A DNA stretch of 64,000 bases. Origin: Tubiluchus corallicola (Eukaryota; Priapulida; Priapulimorpha; Priapulimorphida; Tubiluchidae). The stretch lies in the NCBI GenBank assembly GCA_030141605.1, contig JAQGDQ010000064.1, forward strand, positions 674,116-738,115, in the 5' to 3' direction. Under the pieces are notes generated by a model. That model did not search any database and was not told the origin of the DNA. It saw only the letters and a program-made list of their open reading frames with translations. The stretch's first letter is position 1, and every line of letters begins with the position of its first letter. The position numbers and the translations under genes were made by a program. This document shows, in pieces, positions 1 to 11,690 of this stretch.

Positions 1-252
1 TTCGGTGATTTCTGGTGAGTGTTTACCTTGTGTATATCCGTGTCTCATCTAAGAGACATTGCTTCTATAAGGCGCTAGATTCCAGTCTTGCCACAAAGAT
101 AGATGTTAATAAGTGCTGGATTCTGGCATGCAGTGCGTCGAATTAAATAAAAATGGCAGCGTTTTAGAAAATGTTTTGCTTGATTGTTTTGTACTTTTCT
201 TCACAGATTAACTTTTTCATGAGGGCAATACTGTAAATTCAATGACACTTAC

Positions 253-1438
253 GTTAACTGGAGAACCTGTCACTGACTTGGTTTCGAATTCTTTCCCTAT
301 GGTGAAATCGTTATCTCTCAGAGTTCTCTTGTCAGTGTACGTCTTCACTTTAAAATTGTCGCCTTTCTCTTCCACGTCCATATAAACAGTTGCCTGAGTC
401 ACCAAGCCAATGGCTTCATCTGGAGTGCCTGCAGAATCAAACAAAGCGTTGTTCGTTTCAGAATCACCGAATCTGGTCAGATTTTGAAAATAAAATAATA
501 CTCTTTGTGAGACCTGCCATGATCATAATCGTAAAGAAGACAAGGTGCCCATTGAGTCTCAAACATTTTTATTTTTCACAGGAAGTTTCGTCCTTCAATG
601 ACTTCGTCAGCTGAAATCTACTTGTATGGCCTAGATCTTGAAAGACCATATCTTGAAATGGATACTTTGCCTTCTTTACGATTATGGTCAGATTTTCTTA
701 ACACATTATTGTTAGCTAACTCACGTGGCCTATAGCTAGGCCGAAGGAATTTCAAATATTATTATTTGTAATTTACATAACCTAGACTCCGTAATAAAAA
801 ATAAAAAGCTCATTTCAAAGGAAATAAGCGTTTCAGTCAAAGAAGCTAATGAGTTTTGAGCAGGTAGCATTTTGCATTTAAATACTAAAAAATTCAAAAC
901 TAAAACTTAATAACAATTATACTTTGATGATAATTTCGGAAATTTTGAAGTACTATCGACTTTTTTCACTAAATCTTACATGCTGTCATACATACTTACG
1001 GGAATTTAGAGTACTGAAAAACACGCAGGACGCGTAGAATTACAAAAAAGATTCTGGTACAAAGCAAGCCAAAGGAGCTATTAGTTACTTGAAATTGCAG
1101 TTGTGCTAACTTCTCGCTAAACTCATCGGAAAATATTCAAATTGATAAGTTTTATTAATGTTCTGGCTCCGCACACTTCAGAAAGTTGAAGGATTAATTA
1201 CAGCTGAGATAAGCGGGAGCATTTGGCACGTGCGGTTTTCTCAATTGCACAGATAAAACACACGAAACTCACCGCGAACAACATTACAAGAGTTTACCAT
1301 AATCGTTTTAATATTTTTACTTTATAAAGTATACTATTGGTTTAATATATAAAAGTTGAAAAAAACCTCACCTCTAGCTTTGAGATACTCTTCAAAGCCT
1401 TCACTTTTGACAAGTTTCCACTTTCCGTTGAAACTCAT
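253..1438 (-). CDS. Fatty-acid-binding protein (iLBP/FABP family), first two coding exons; partial
   Basis: Exon 1 is 1372-1438, starting at the ATG at 1438, and encodes MSFNGKWKLVKSEGFEEYL followed by KAR. It ends at an AG|GTGAGG donor in phase 1. Exon 2 is 253-428, with a CTGCAG acceptor and an AAC|GTAAGT donor in phase 0. Together they give 81 codons. The 67 + 176 nt sizes and the phase 1 / phase 0 introns match the conserved four-exon FABP gene (second exon usually about 173 nt). The N-terminal NGKWKL and the GDNFKVKTYT strand segment are family hallmarks. FABPs are small cytosolic beta-barrels that carry fatty acids or retinoids. Exons 3 and 4, with the C-terminal ligand-binding arginine and tyrosine, must lie left of position 1, so the subtype cannot be assigned. 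Family assignment is firm from motif and gene structure. Confidence 0.88.
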
Positions 1439-1526
1439 ATTTCGGCGTGCAGTACATAAACTTCCTTATTTCTTCGTTGTCTTTTTCGCAGGAGCTTGGT
1501 GTCTGCGGGACGATCTGATATTGTCT

Positions 1527-1533
1527 CTTATAA
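1527..1533 (-). promoter_or_regulatory. Candidate TATA box of the FABP gene
   Basis: On the minus strand the sequence reads TTATAAG about 90 bases upstream of the FABP start codon, a plausible distance for a TATA element plus a short leader. Vertebrate FABP genes commonly have TATA promoters. Motif and position are the only evidence. Confidence 0.4.
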
Positions 1534-1539
1534 GGTGGT

Positions 1540-4500
1540 GGGAGATTCTATGATGGACCCTGTTTAGGGGTGTTCAATCGTGCGATTGTCACACGGATAA
1601 GTGTTTAGAATAAGTGTTTCCGCAAAAATTCGGAAAAATGCCGCTGCAAATCTTGTACAATGATTAGTACTTGGCAAATTATATACTGACATTTAAGAAT
1701 TATAGATTTATTTTTGATAATGAGGAGGCGATTATCCCCATTTGCAATTCTTCACCAGTAGCAGAGGACAAAATTTTATGGCTACAGTTGTATCAGCTAT
1801 AAAATATGATTTAAGGTTTTAGAAGCGGGAAGTGTTGACAATAAAGACGTAATTTAGTGTACAATATTAATTCGCTTATCACACCTATAACTAATTCTTA
1901 TCTACATTGGTGTAGTAAAAAATTAGTTGCCCTGAATTGTTGACTAAAGGTGGTATATATCTAGTTCTGCAGGCTTTTCGGGCACATTTATTACTAGTGG
2001 CTCATCTAAATACCTTCTTCGTTCTCGAGACTTAAAAAAAAATTTATTGTCCGAATTACTGTACTATTTTTTAACCGAAAAAACTATCTTACCATTGTGA
2101 CAAGCTTAGAGTAACTTGGCTATAGCTGACTTGACGCCAAAATCCCTCTTCTTCCCATAAACTCAGGCAACATCATTTCAAAACAGTCCACTCACCAGGC
2201 ATGATATCACTTATTTTTTTAGTTACGCTAATAGTTAATGAAGAAAAAGTTATGTTTGAATTTGATGTGTGCCTTTGTCAAATGTCGGCACGATACTGCC
2301 ACATATTGCACGATGTTTTTCCGCTTCGCTACCAGATATTGTCTAGAAAGTTGGTGCCAATAAAGATTGGTGACCGGACTGTGAACCTTGTTACGTCGCA
2401 TTGTCAGTGTAGACACTGGTCCGATTGACGAAAACGTACTGACAACATACACAAAAGACAGGCTTAAAATTTCTACGTAGACCTTCTTTTCAAAATTCCA
2501 GGTAGTTCATAATGTCGTACTGTATAAAGCATAAATTTGTTTCAAATTCTAATTATAATTCAAAAACTCGTTATGTACGAGAAATCTACACCCTCATGTG
2601 CGGGGTTTTGTCCTTGTAGTTTTTTTTAATTTGTTTGTAATGTGAACTGTATTGTAATTTGCATGATCGTCCAGTAAATCTAATTCCATCATCATCATCA
2701 TGGTCCACGAAACTATAAATTCTTATCATAAATCATAAACATATTTATGCGCTTTACTTTGTCTCTGTAACTAAGGCCAAATTTCGTTCTGATGAGCTGC
2801 TAGCTCTATATATCTTCTTGCAACATTCCAAGTTAAGTGACTAATAATATATCCTACTGTAAGGGAAACTGAGATGTTTGAATGATCTATGAGTGTATCA
2901 CACGATTAAATTTCTTGCTAGAGTAAGATCGCAAGGTCAGAGTGTTATAATATTTATTATGATATCAATTTCTTTTTACTGGATGTTTTAAATTGTACAA
3001 TAATAACAATATTTCCATAAACGTGGGGCTAGTTAAATAAAATATATAAACCAATCTTACAGTTACAGGTTATAAAATACTGAAAAGATTAAATTGCTTG
3101 TTGGACTGTTAAACTATATTTATATATGTTAAATGACGACTGAATTACTCATTTAAGTTATGCAACACATCTGGCAGCAGAAGTCTTTTTTATTTATTGA
3201 CATTTAAACATGTATTAAATTAGTCATTAGGTTTCGGTTCCCATATTTCCGCCATTTTTACTAAGCACTCACGATAATGCCAATGTTACTAGAGAGTAGC
3301 GACCAGTCTAGACAGACGGGTGTCGATAGTATTTCTCAATCATTCAGTGAACAATACATATGAGTTTTATTAATCCTATAAATAACGTCTGGACAATATT
3401 CGCTATAAATGCATATATCGTGCCATTGCGCCAAAAGCGAAAAATTGTTTGCCCAATGATAAAACATATTTGCGTGATATAAATGAACGAGATACACCAT
3501 GTTTATAATGAAATGGATCCTATGCTTAATTATACAGTTCTTTTAATGCCGGTCAAGGGAAACAATACGCATTTTCGGACTTTCGTGTTAGCACTCAGAA
3601 AATAAAATAATTTCTGAGTGACGTGAAAATTTCTTAATTTTTATTTAAGGTCTATGTAATGTCATTGATATATATGTACGATTATTGTCATTTTTACAAA
3701 CTGTTTATTTTATGCATATTAATTTCTTTCTTTTTTATGCGTTTATGTAAACTATTCCTTGGTGTATTTTGGTTTACGTACATGGCTGTATATGCTACGG
3801 AAAGAGATAAAATAACTTTAATAGTCATAATGACATGTACAAGTATGGCGGGCATTGCATAGATGTATTGACATTGTCAAAAGCAATGAATTGAGCAGAA
3901 AATCCTTATCAAAACAACAACAGTTACCCTGGATTATTCTTTAACACAGTCTACCTCCTACCTAGTATTATCTGATTATGCAACCAATTTTTTACTTTTA
4001 AGTACCATTCTTTAAATAGCCAAAATATAACCGACCACTCATAATTTAATAAAATGATATCAAGTGCTCATTATCTCTATTATTAGCTATAAATTTTGTG
4101 CAGAGGTTTCAATTCAATGGATAAAGATTATTTACACAGTAAGTAATAAAACTTTTGCAAAAACCTGTAATAAATTTTACCCCACTGCATCTGATTTCTT
4201 CTACCAGTCAACACTATTACTTCAATCTTTAGAGGAAAAGTAAACTGAAAAATTGCTAGTTGTATGAAAATCGGATCTTACCCAATTTATTCACAGTAAA
4301 CATATCTATATTTATACAAAAATAAGTGTTACAAATTACAAACACTAACAAGCCCAGTAATCAAAAAATGTAATAACATGATCAACTGTATCAGATAAAG
4401 GAATATCGTTTACATTGAAGGAAAACAATTTAATGATTAACAAAAGATAGATACTACTTCGATGCAGTTAAAAGATTTTACTAAGCAACAGCTATTGCAC

Positions 4501-4795
4501 AAATTGAAGGTAAACCATAATTATTAAATTAAATAATGATTCTATTTGATGACCACTAAAAATTCAATTAAAAAGACAATTTGATTGGGTTTCTGTTAAT
4601 TTTGCTATCATTGCTTAAGTGACTGCATTAAGATTATAAACACTGTCATATACAAACATTTTAATTTTTTAAATAAAGAAAAAAATAAGAAAAATCAGCT
4701 TAGGAGACAGTAACGATTACTCTATCTCCACATCTATTCTTACAGTACAGATATCTAGAATTTGAAAAGACATTTAACTACAAAACCTTAATGCA
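1540..4795. other. Intergenic, AT-rich, no gene seen
   Basis: About 3.2 kb between the FABP promoter and the end of the YEATS2-like exon. Only short open frames without codon bias or homology are present. Further 3' exons or the 3' UTR of the YEATS2-like gene (minus strand) could lie in the right-hand part, but I could not recognise any conserved peptide. The minus strand carries scattered AATAAA motifs, for example opposite about 4276. Confidence 0.5.
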
Positions 4796-7743
4796 TTAGC
4801 TCACATCGGAATTCTCTTTGGCTGGCAGAGTAACAAATATAGCTGCTTTTGGCACCCATTGGTTTCTCCCCTCCTTGTCTTTGCAAAGAATGAAGTCACA
4901 TGATGGAAGCAAATGAGGCATAGCACCTTGAACAGAAACATGAACATCATCAACAGCATCAGTCTTGCAACCTGACATTAAGTTAGTCATACTAGACGCC
5001 GGTTGATCTGGTTCAACATTGCTTTTAAAATTAGCTTTTACTAAATTTAAAAATGCAGGATAAGTCGCCTTTTCTGATGATTTAATATTATTTGATGCTC
5101 TTTTATTATTAGTTAGGACTGATGCTAAAGCCCCTTTAGGCGATTCTCTAGTGTCCGATGGTATGCATAATTGATTGACAGAATGAAATTGACTCTTGTT
5201 TGTAGGTGAATCATCCAACCTACAATTGGTTTGCAAAGGTTTCTGAGTTTTTACAACCTGAAGTAGAGGCAAACACTTTCTTTTCAGGACGGATTTTGGT
5301 GCACTTCTGATTTTTATGCATTTGTCGATTAAGTTCGCAGATTTCCTCATGTCTATTGGACTGAGTTGGTTAGGCAATTGCTCAATTTTGTTACATGTTG
5401 AATTTGTGGACGTTCCAGGAGTGTTTAGTAACAGTGTTTTGGAACCAAACTGGTTTTCCGAACTTACTGTAACTTCTGCTGCAACATCATCAATGCAACT
5501 GTCAGTGAACATGTTGTTTGAATCATGTGCTGAGCTAGTACCTACCGACTTTGGAATAAAGCTGTTGCATGTTAAAGAGGGCTGAAGAGAAGCTACTTCA
5601 AGCTCTAGCTTCCGTTTACAGTGTGGTGATACAGAATGTGAAACTACGTTTTTCAGTGAACAAGCATAGGAATTTGGACGGCTACCAACCTGCACTATTT
5701 TCAACCCAGGCGGGATTTGTAGTAGTACACAATTTTCCATTGAATGGGGTTCAACGTGAAGGTCAGAAGATGTGGAGCTTGCAGTGGTTGGTGGCAAATG
5801 TAGTTTACTTGCTGAATGTGTCCGTTTAACAATTAGGGACTTTTCATCTTCTGAGCACATGTTATGTTCTGTCAACTTACTGTTATTATAACAAACAGCA
5901 CTGGTTTTCTCTAATTTACATTCATCAGAGTTTATACTTGACTGATTTAGATCTTCACGAGGATGATGCATGCATTCACCTTGTTGACTCAGCTCATCAG
6001 TTTGTTCAATTTTAATAGTGGAATCTGAACTAAAGCATTTTTCATTGGTATCATTCAAACAACCCTCAACTGTACTGTTATTGTCATTTGCCAAATTATT
6101 AAAAACAAGTTGCTTTTCAGGAGAAAGTTTTTTCCTGTTCAATAGCGGCTTACATTCATTTATATGAACTACATCAATTTCTTCTTCATCGTCAGACATT
6201 GTGGGCTTATCTTTTCTTGTCTTTTCCTTCAAATTGTTTTTATTACCTCCACACCAAAAAGATATTTCACTGGAATCTTTAAAAGGTATGTCTTTCTTAC
6301 GATTATCACTGTGCAATGTAGAAACAGTGGTATTATCATTCAAACTATCACCATTAGCAGAAATGTTGAAATTTGAAACACTTTCATTGGAAGTTTCTTC
6401 ACCATCCAATTCAATATCAATCCACGTTTCTCCACCAAGCGTTTGCAGGCCCGAATAGGTTTTATCAAGCTTGAGATTGTGAACAACATCAACTCGCTTG
6501 TTCCTCGGATCTTTGAAAAATAGCTGTATGCGAATCGGAAACTCTCCCCATCCGTAGCGAGTCAAATGAAAAGGAGATTTCGTCATTTTCACCAGATCGT
6601 TTGGCTTGTAACTCGAGTGTAAAAACACAAAGATTTCCTTTACAAAGGACGTAATATCAGGATCACTGCGAGGTCCACGGAGGTATAACATCCATTTGTG
6701 GGTAACATGGGAATTTTGTTCTCGCTGATTTAGTGGAATGTACTTAGAAACGTTGCCAATTACAATTCTTTTCTTAATCTTGAACCGGGATGACCGAGTT
6801 TCTTCTAACTCAGCCACAGTTCGCGAGGGTGCAATCTGCTTCACTCTGTCAATTATTTTGCTGGCATCTGGCTTACCGTACCAGGATTTCTTATGCTGAC
6901 CCTTTTTCCTTTGCTGAGTAAGTTTTTCTGGACACTGACTTGAAATGTCCATATTACCATAGTTTTTAGACTTTGCCAAACAGTTTTCAAAATTAGGCAA
7001 GCTGTCTTCATTTTCATTAATACTTCCAGGAGATGGTGACAAAACTAGTAACTCATCACATTCATCATCTTGTTCCAACTTTTCAACTGGAAAATTTGAA
7101 CCCATTCCACTGTTTATTTGACTTGTTCCTTCATTCAAAGGGACTTCTTTAAAATCGTTCTTTTCATTTGAAGAGCAGTTGGACTCACTGGCACCAACTT
7201 CTGCTGACGTTGAACTACTTAAAGATGAAGCACGACCTCTGGAATAAACGGAAGATGACTGATGTGGAAGCATACTTACATGTTTCTTAACACAAGGATG
7301 CAATGGAACCGATCCTTTTTTCTGCAGCTCATTCAATCTTGTCTGTGTGTAGTACTGAACCACAAGACATGCTCGAAGTTTATCGATCATCGTTTTTGCC
7401 TCATGCAAACGTTTATCTGTTAAATTAATTTCTTGCTCTTTGCAATGCAACTCTTGCCCAAACTGATCACAGATGATCCGTTTCACCTTTAACTGTGTTC
7501 TAGATTCGTCAATGCTCTTAGACAGGAAAGTGCGATCACAGCTATCTTTGGGAATATGGAGTTTGAGCTTTTTACTGCACTGTTCAACGGTGCCGGATGC
7601 TTCTTCTAAACAGTGATGACAATCAAGTTCTGGCTTAATGGCTGCATTGCAAGTCTTAGTGTCACTCACAGTGACAAAGTTGTTGATCTCATTTTTCTTC
7701 ATTTCCATGATTGCACTTTTAAAATTGTTAATTTCAGCAATTC
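4796..7743 (-). CDS. YEATS2: YEATS2-like acyl-lysine reader, ATAC-complex subunit; large coding exon
   Basis: The exon starts at a TTTTACAG acceptor (base 7743). The first in-exon Met is at 7708, giving 970 aa to TAA at 4796. Numbered from that Met, residues about 91-122 match the YEATS2 N-terminal helix ([19 protein letters not shown]). Residues about 311-434 are a YEATS domain with [26 protein letters not shown] and RYGWGEFP. Tyr367 and Trp387, 20 residues apart, match the human Tyr262/Trp282 aromatic cage that binds crotonylated or acetylated histone lysine. The remainder is Ser/Asn-rich and low in conservation. YEATS2 is the scaffold and reader subunit of the ATAC histone acetyltransferase. 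The frame is open upstream of Met to the acceptor, so a short 5' exon is likely. No C-terminal histone-fold region is visible. The last codons contain a possible donor (GAT|GTGAGC at about 4804), so 3' exons may be missing. Confidence 0.85.
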
Positions 7744-8281
7744 CTGTAAAATAAGAAAGTGTTGTAAACATATTTGGCTTTAAAACTGAGAAGCATGCTA
7801 ATTCAACAAATTCAGATAAAAACATAATAATGACTGCGTAATCCAGGCTGGAAAACACATTCTGCCACATGCTAACACCTATCAGCACTAATGTACAATA
7901 CTTGTACTCCATGCAGATAAATTTTGTAATTAAAATGCACGAAATGTTGATGTTTTAAAGACATAATACATTATATGGGGCGTTATCATGGTAGAAATAG
8001 TATGGCTGTCTGTCACTTAAAAAATGAATAACAATTCCGTTTGTGTAAATAACATAAACATATGCCGTAACACTACAGTCGTTAATTTTCTGATGACCAT
8101 ACCCGTGCCAGCAAAAATTTCCCAATTGGATATGAACCAAATTTACCACACAGATCCAGTCTCGAGTGAGATTACAACAGTACTGTATAGATTTGTGCAG
8201 TAACTTTGTTTAGCTAGTACCCATACTTCATTTACTTTTAGAGGCAAATTACCTGAATCAGGGCAAATCACTATCTGAGAA
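7744..8281. other. Upstream region of the YEATS2-like gene
   Basis: Presumed intron and 5' region. A donor-like TTCAG|GTAATT on the minus strand near 8250 would join in frame to the exon starting at 7743, but the peptide it would add is not recognisable. No other gene is seen. Confidence 0.3.
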
Positions 8282-9059
8282 ATTTAAGGAGTGTTACCGA
8301 AACTGAATTTACAAACTGAAACCGAAATGAAATAAGACCGAAACATTTATGCAAAACCAACTATTATTAGAAAAAAAGAAAATGAAATAAGACCGAAACA
8401 TTTATGCAAAACCAACTATTATTAGAAAAAAAGAAAATTCTAAAATAAGTAAAATATTTTGTTTTTTGTTTGTCTGCTTTTATTTGCTGTGATGCAAAAT
8501 TACTGATAAAAACACAAGGTTGTTTTATAGTATAGAACCTCAAGTTTGATGGAGTGGCTTACATTAGAAAAATTAATGTGTTACAACGTTTTTAGATTTA
8601 AGTATCCTTACTGATTAACGTTTAAAGATCATAATGCATCATTAAAAATAAACCAATTTTATTTTGTTGGCTCTATTTCATAAATTATACAATTAAACAC
8701 GATCTTTTGCTCAAATAAATTCAAACGTGGTTTGATATCTTGGCTGATTGGGCCTGGAGACCCTAAAACTTCACAGTGGTCAGCACTGAAGATACACCGC
8801 ATTGCTGTGAAAAGTACGTCACAAACTGTTATGTAAACGAAATGTTCGCTTTATTTGAACTATTTTTGCCAAGATCTTTCAGTTTTTGACATCTACGAGA
8901 AAAGAAAAGGTAAACTGGATAAATACGAGTAAAACCTCTAAAAAATGCCACTGCAAATTATCTGAAAATCCGGCTACGAAACTTAATAAATTTTGCTGAA
9001 ACTGAAAGCAAAATTGCAATTATCGGCAAACCGAAAATTTCGCTTGAGTAACATCCCTG
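8282..9059. repeat. Possible decayed MITE-like region rich in CGAAA motifs
   Basis: The left edge (GGAGTGTTAC then CGAAA) and the right edge read on the opposite strand (GGGATGTTAC then CGAAA) are loosely inverted. The interior is rich in ACCGAAA-type words at both ends. No target duplication is recognisable, so this is only a candidate old DNA element. Confidence 0.25.
8326..8435. repeat. Two-copy tandem duplication, 55-bp unit
   Basis: The segment starting AATGAAATAAGACCGAAACA at 8326 recurs at 8381 with essentially no differences. The lack of divergence indicates a recent tandem duplication. It sits within non-coding DNA. Confidence 0.9.
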
Positions 9060-9550
9060 GATCATAAATAAGGGTACTGGTAACTATTTTACTTGGCTCC
9101 AAGGTAACAGTTTGCTACAGGTATCAATTTTAATCTGCTTGTAGGGCAGGAAATGATCTGTTGAGGAGCTCTTGTAAGTCAGCTGCCCCTTATTCAAGAT
9201 ACAAATAACACAAGTTAGTTAATCAGGAATGATGAATATCTATGAACTATGAATTTTATTTCTCACATCAAAAAATACAATATCAAACACATTAATGAAC
9301 TTTAAATAAAATAATTTGAGTAGTGCGAGGTGAGTGCACGACCATGCGGTCATTAACACACTCACCTTACTTAAATAAAAAATGATTATAGTTACGCATG
9401 CTGCTGTAGATAACTTAATCTAAATAAGGATGAAGTAAATGATGTAATAATAGCAATGGTATAAGAGCAATAAACCTGAAAGTTGAGAAAGGAAAACATA
9501 ATATGTAATTAAATAGTTACGAGTATGAATTATGTGATTATCTTGTCAGA

Positions 9551-9639
9551 TAATCTCTTCTCCCCCACTTAAATTTGGGTATATATATATATATATATAA
9601 TATATACATACCCAAATTTAAGTGGGGGAGAAGAGATTA
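9551..9639. repeat. Perfect inverted repeat, 32-bp arms around an (AT)n loop
   Basis: Bases 9551-9582 (starting TAATCTCTTCTCCCCC) are the exact reverse complement of 9608-9639. The 25-base spacer is almost pure TA repeat. Perfect arms imply recent origin or conversion. The structure could extrude as a cruciform or form a hairpin RNA. It resembles a palindromic insertion or foldback unit; no target duplication is obvious. Confidence 0.95.
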
Positions 9640-9899
9640 AATTATACATTATACCTGTAGTAATGACTATAATTGTATAGAACATTTAAATATAATTGAT
9701 GGTAGTAATGTAGCCTTCATAACCATAAAAATGGGCTATGGGGAAGGAGGGGGGCAAATTATAAGAATATAAGTGATTCATTAGCAAAATTAATGCTACA
9801 ATAATACATTCAAAATTTTTTTGTATCACTGGCATTTGCTGGCTATAAGCTAAGAGCATTTTCCAAGTGGAAACAGATACAGATATAGGCTGCGATGAA

Positions 9900-11690
9900 T
9901 GAATAATTTCATTTTAATTGATTTATACCTTTTATTAATAAAGTAACAAAAGTCGTAAAGATACCTATTAGTAAAAGAAAAACATTAGTGCAAAAAGACA
10001 CACGTGCTCAAAAAAGAGAAAAAACCTCTGGCTTTCTACACGATTGAATATTTACTAATTAAAAATATCTTATATTGTTTGGTAGCTATTTTTAAAGAAG
10101 GAGAGGAAATGATTGTCTTAGGCACACTATTCCACAAAATAACTCCATTGTGCTGTAAGGTATTTAAGCCATACGCTGTGTTAAATCGTGTTTGAAAATA
10201 GTGTCCCATACTGGAAGACCTAGTATAGTGAGAGTGAACATCTTTGATTAAGATAAAGTAGTTAGTATATAATTCAGGCAACTGCCAGTTATTATACTTA
10301 TACATGAATTTAAATAATTCAAGATTATAAATATCTTCTATTTTCAATAAACTAAGGTGTATGTATGATGGTGTTGCATGTCTCTGTAATTGGCGAAAGC
10401 CATGTATTTAACTATTTTATTCTGAACTGTTTAATAGTGGTTGTAATAAGTGTTTTTTTGTTTGCCACCAAGACAACACACAGTATTGGAGGTACGGATA
10501 GACTAATGCATGGTAGATCATTTTCAAAATAGGCAAATTAATAAAATGTCTTAACTTTGCAAAAATACCAGCTGTTTTGTTTAATTTTGCTGCTGTAGAG
10601 GAAATGTGGGTAGACCACTTCATATTGTTGTCAATATGTAACCCAAGGTATTTTATACTACTACTTTGTGTTAGAGTTATGTTGCCAATTTTGAGTTCAA
10701 AAGTGGAAGAGTCTTGTTGTGAAAGGTTCCTACTGATTAACATATACTTAGTTTTAGTGTAATTAACTGATAATTTATTTGCTTTCATCCAGTCATCAAT
10801 CTTTTTTAGTTCGTTGTTAGTGCGATGTTGTAAAGTTGAATAGTTAGTAGATGTGAGGAAGAGACTTGTCATCAGCGAAAAGACAAGTGTTAAAATCAGT
10901 AGCAAGAGTTAGGTCATTGATATAGATCATAAAAAAGCAGTGGCCCAAGAGTGGATCCTTGAGGTACACCACAGTTTGTCTAGCAAATCAGAGCATGTAT
11001 TGTTAATAGTGGTGAACTGTAGTCGGTTAGTTAAGTAAGATTTCAAGAGATCCAAGAGGAGGCCTCTGATTCCATAATAATGTAATTTATGTAGTAGAAT
11101 ATCATGTTGGACTGTGTTAAAAGCTTTAGAGAAATCTAAGAATATTGCACAAGTGAATAGTTTTTTGTCTAAATTTAGAAGCATATTTTCAACAAATTCA
11201 GAAGTAGCTAACGAAGCGGAGTAAATTTTGCGAAAACCAAATTGAAATTTTGTTAGTATATTACATGAGGTGAGAAAATTGTTAATGCGATTACAAATAA
11301 TATTTTCAAAAATTTTGGAAACTGGTGACAGGTGAGAAATTGGACTGTAATTTGATAGGTTGTTTGGCAAATCATTTTTATAAAGTGGTTTTACTTTAGC
11401 TACTTTTAGACATTTAGGAAAGGTTCCTTCAGAAACTGCCATATTAAATAATCGAGAAAGTACTGGGACAATTAAATCAGTTGCTAGAATTTAACCGGGA
11501 CATTTTCTGGGCCAGGCGATTTATTTTCGCTAAGTTTTTAAGAGACAACAATGTTTCAAATTCAGAGATAGGATAAAAGAAGACAGATTTATCATTTGGA
11601 GCATTTAATAATGATTGGTAGGTCTTCGAAGTAGATGGGATTTTATTGACCATATTACTACCTAATGTCATTTGACTCAGTCAGTAATCT
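9900..11690 (-). mobile_element. Decayed, 5'-truncated LINE (CR1/L2/Jockey-like reverse transcriptase)
   Basis: Reading on the minus strand from 11690, successive frames give the RT fingers and palm (FPKCLKVAKVKPLYK, then FQFGFR, then FLDFSKAFNTVQHDILL), then GVPQGSTLGPLL and FADD near 10870. These are followed by the thumb (NYTKTKYMLISRN, SSIKYLGLHIDNN) and the C-terminal segment (HYTRSSS, YFQTRFNTAYGLN) down to 10036. Frameshifts at about 11480, 10920 and 10410 and a damaged catalytic-box context break the frame. The endonuclease and everything 5' of RT are absent, the usual outcome of incomplete target-primed reverse transcription. The 3' end is near 9900, where an AATAAA-like tail occurs on the minus strand. 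It is the same clade as the copy at 42.4 kb. Confidence 0.88.

Noticed and set aside
5316-6458. Open frames on the plus strand opposite the YEATS2-like exon
   Set aside because: Shadows of the real minus-strand coding frame with no homology of their own.
9330-9385. AGGTGAGTG..CACTCACCT inverted repeat
   Set aside because: Nine-base arms in AT-rich DNA with no further structure; not convincing as an element or terminator.
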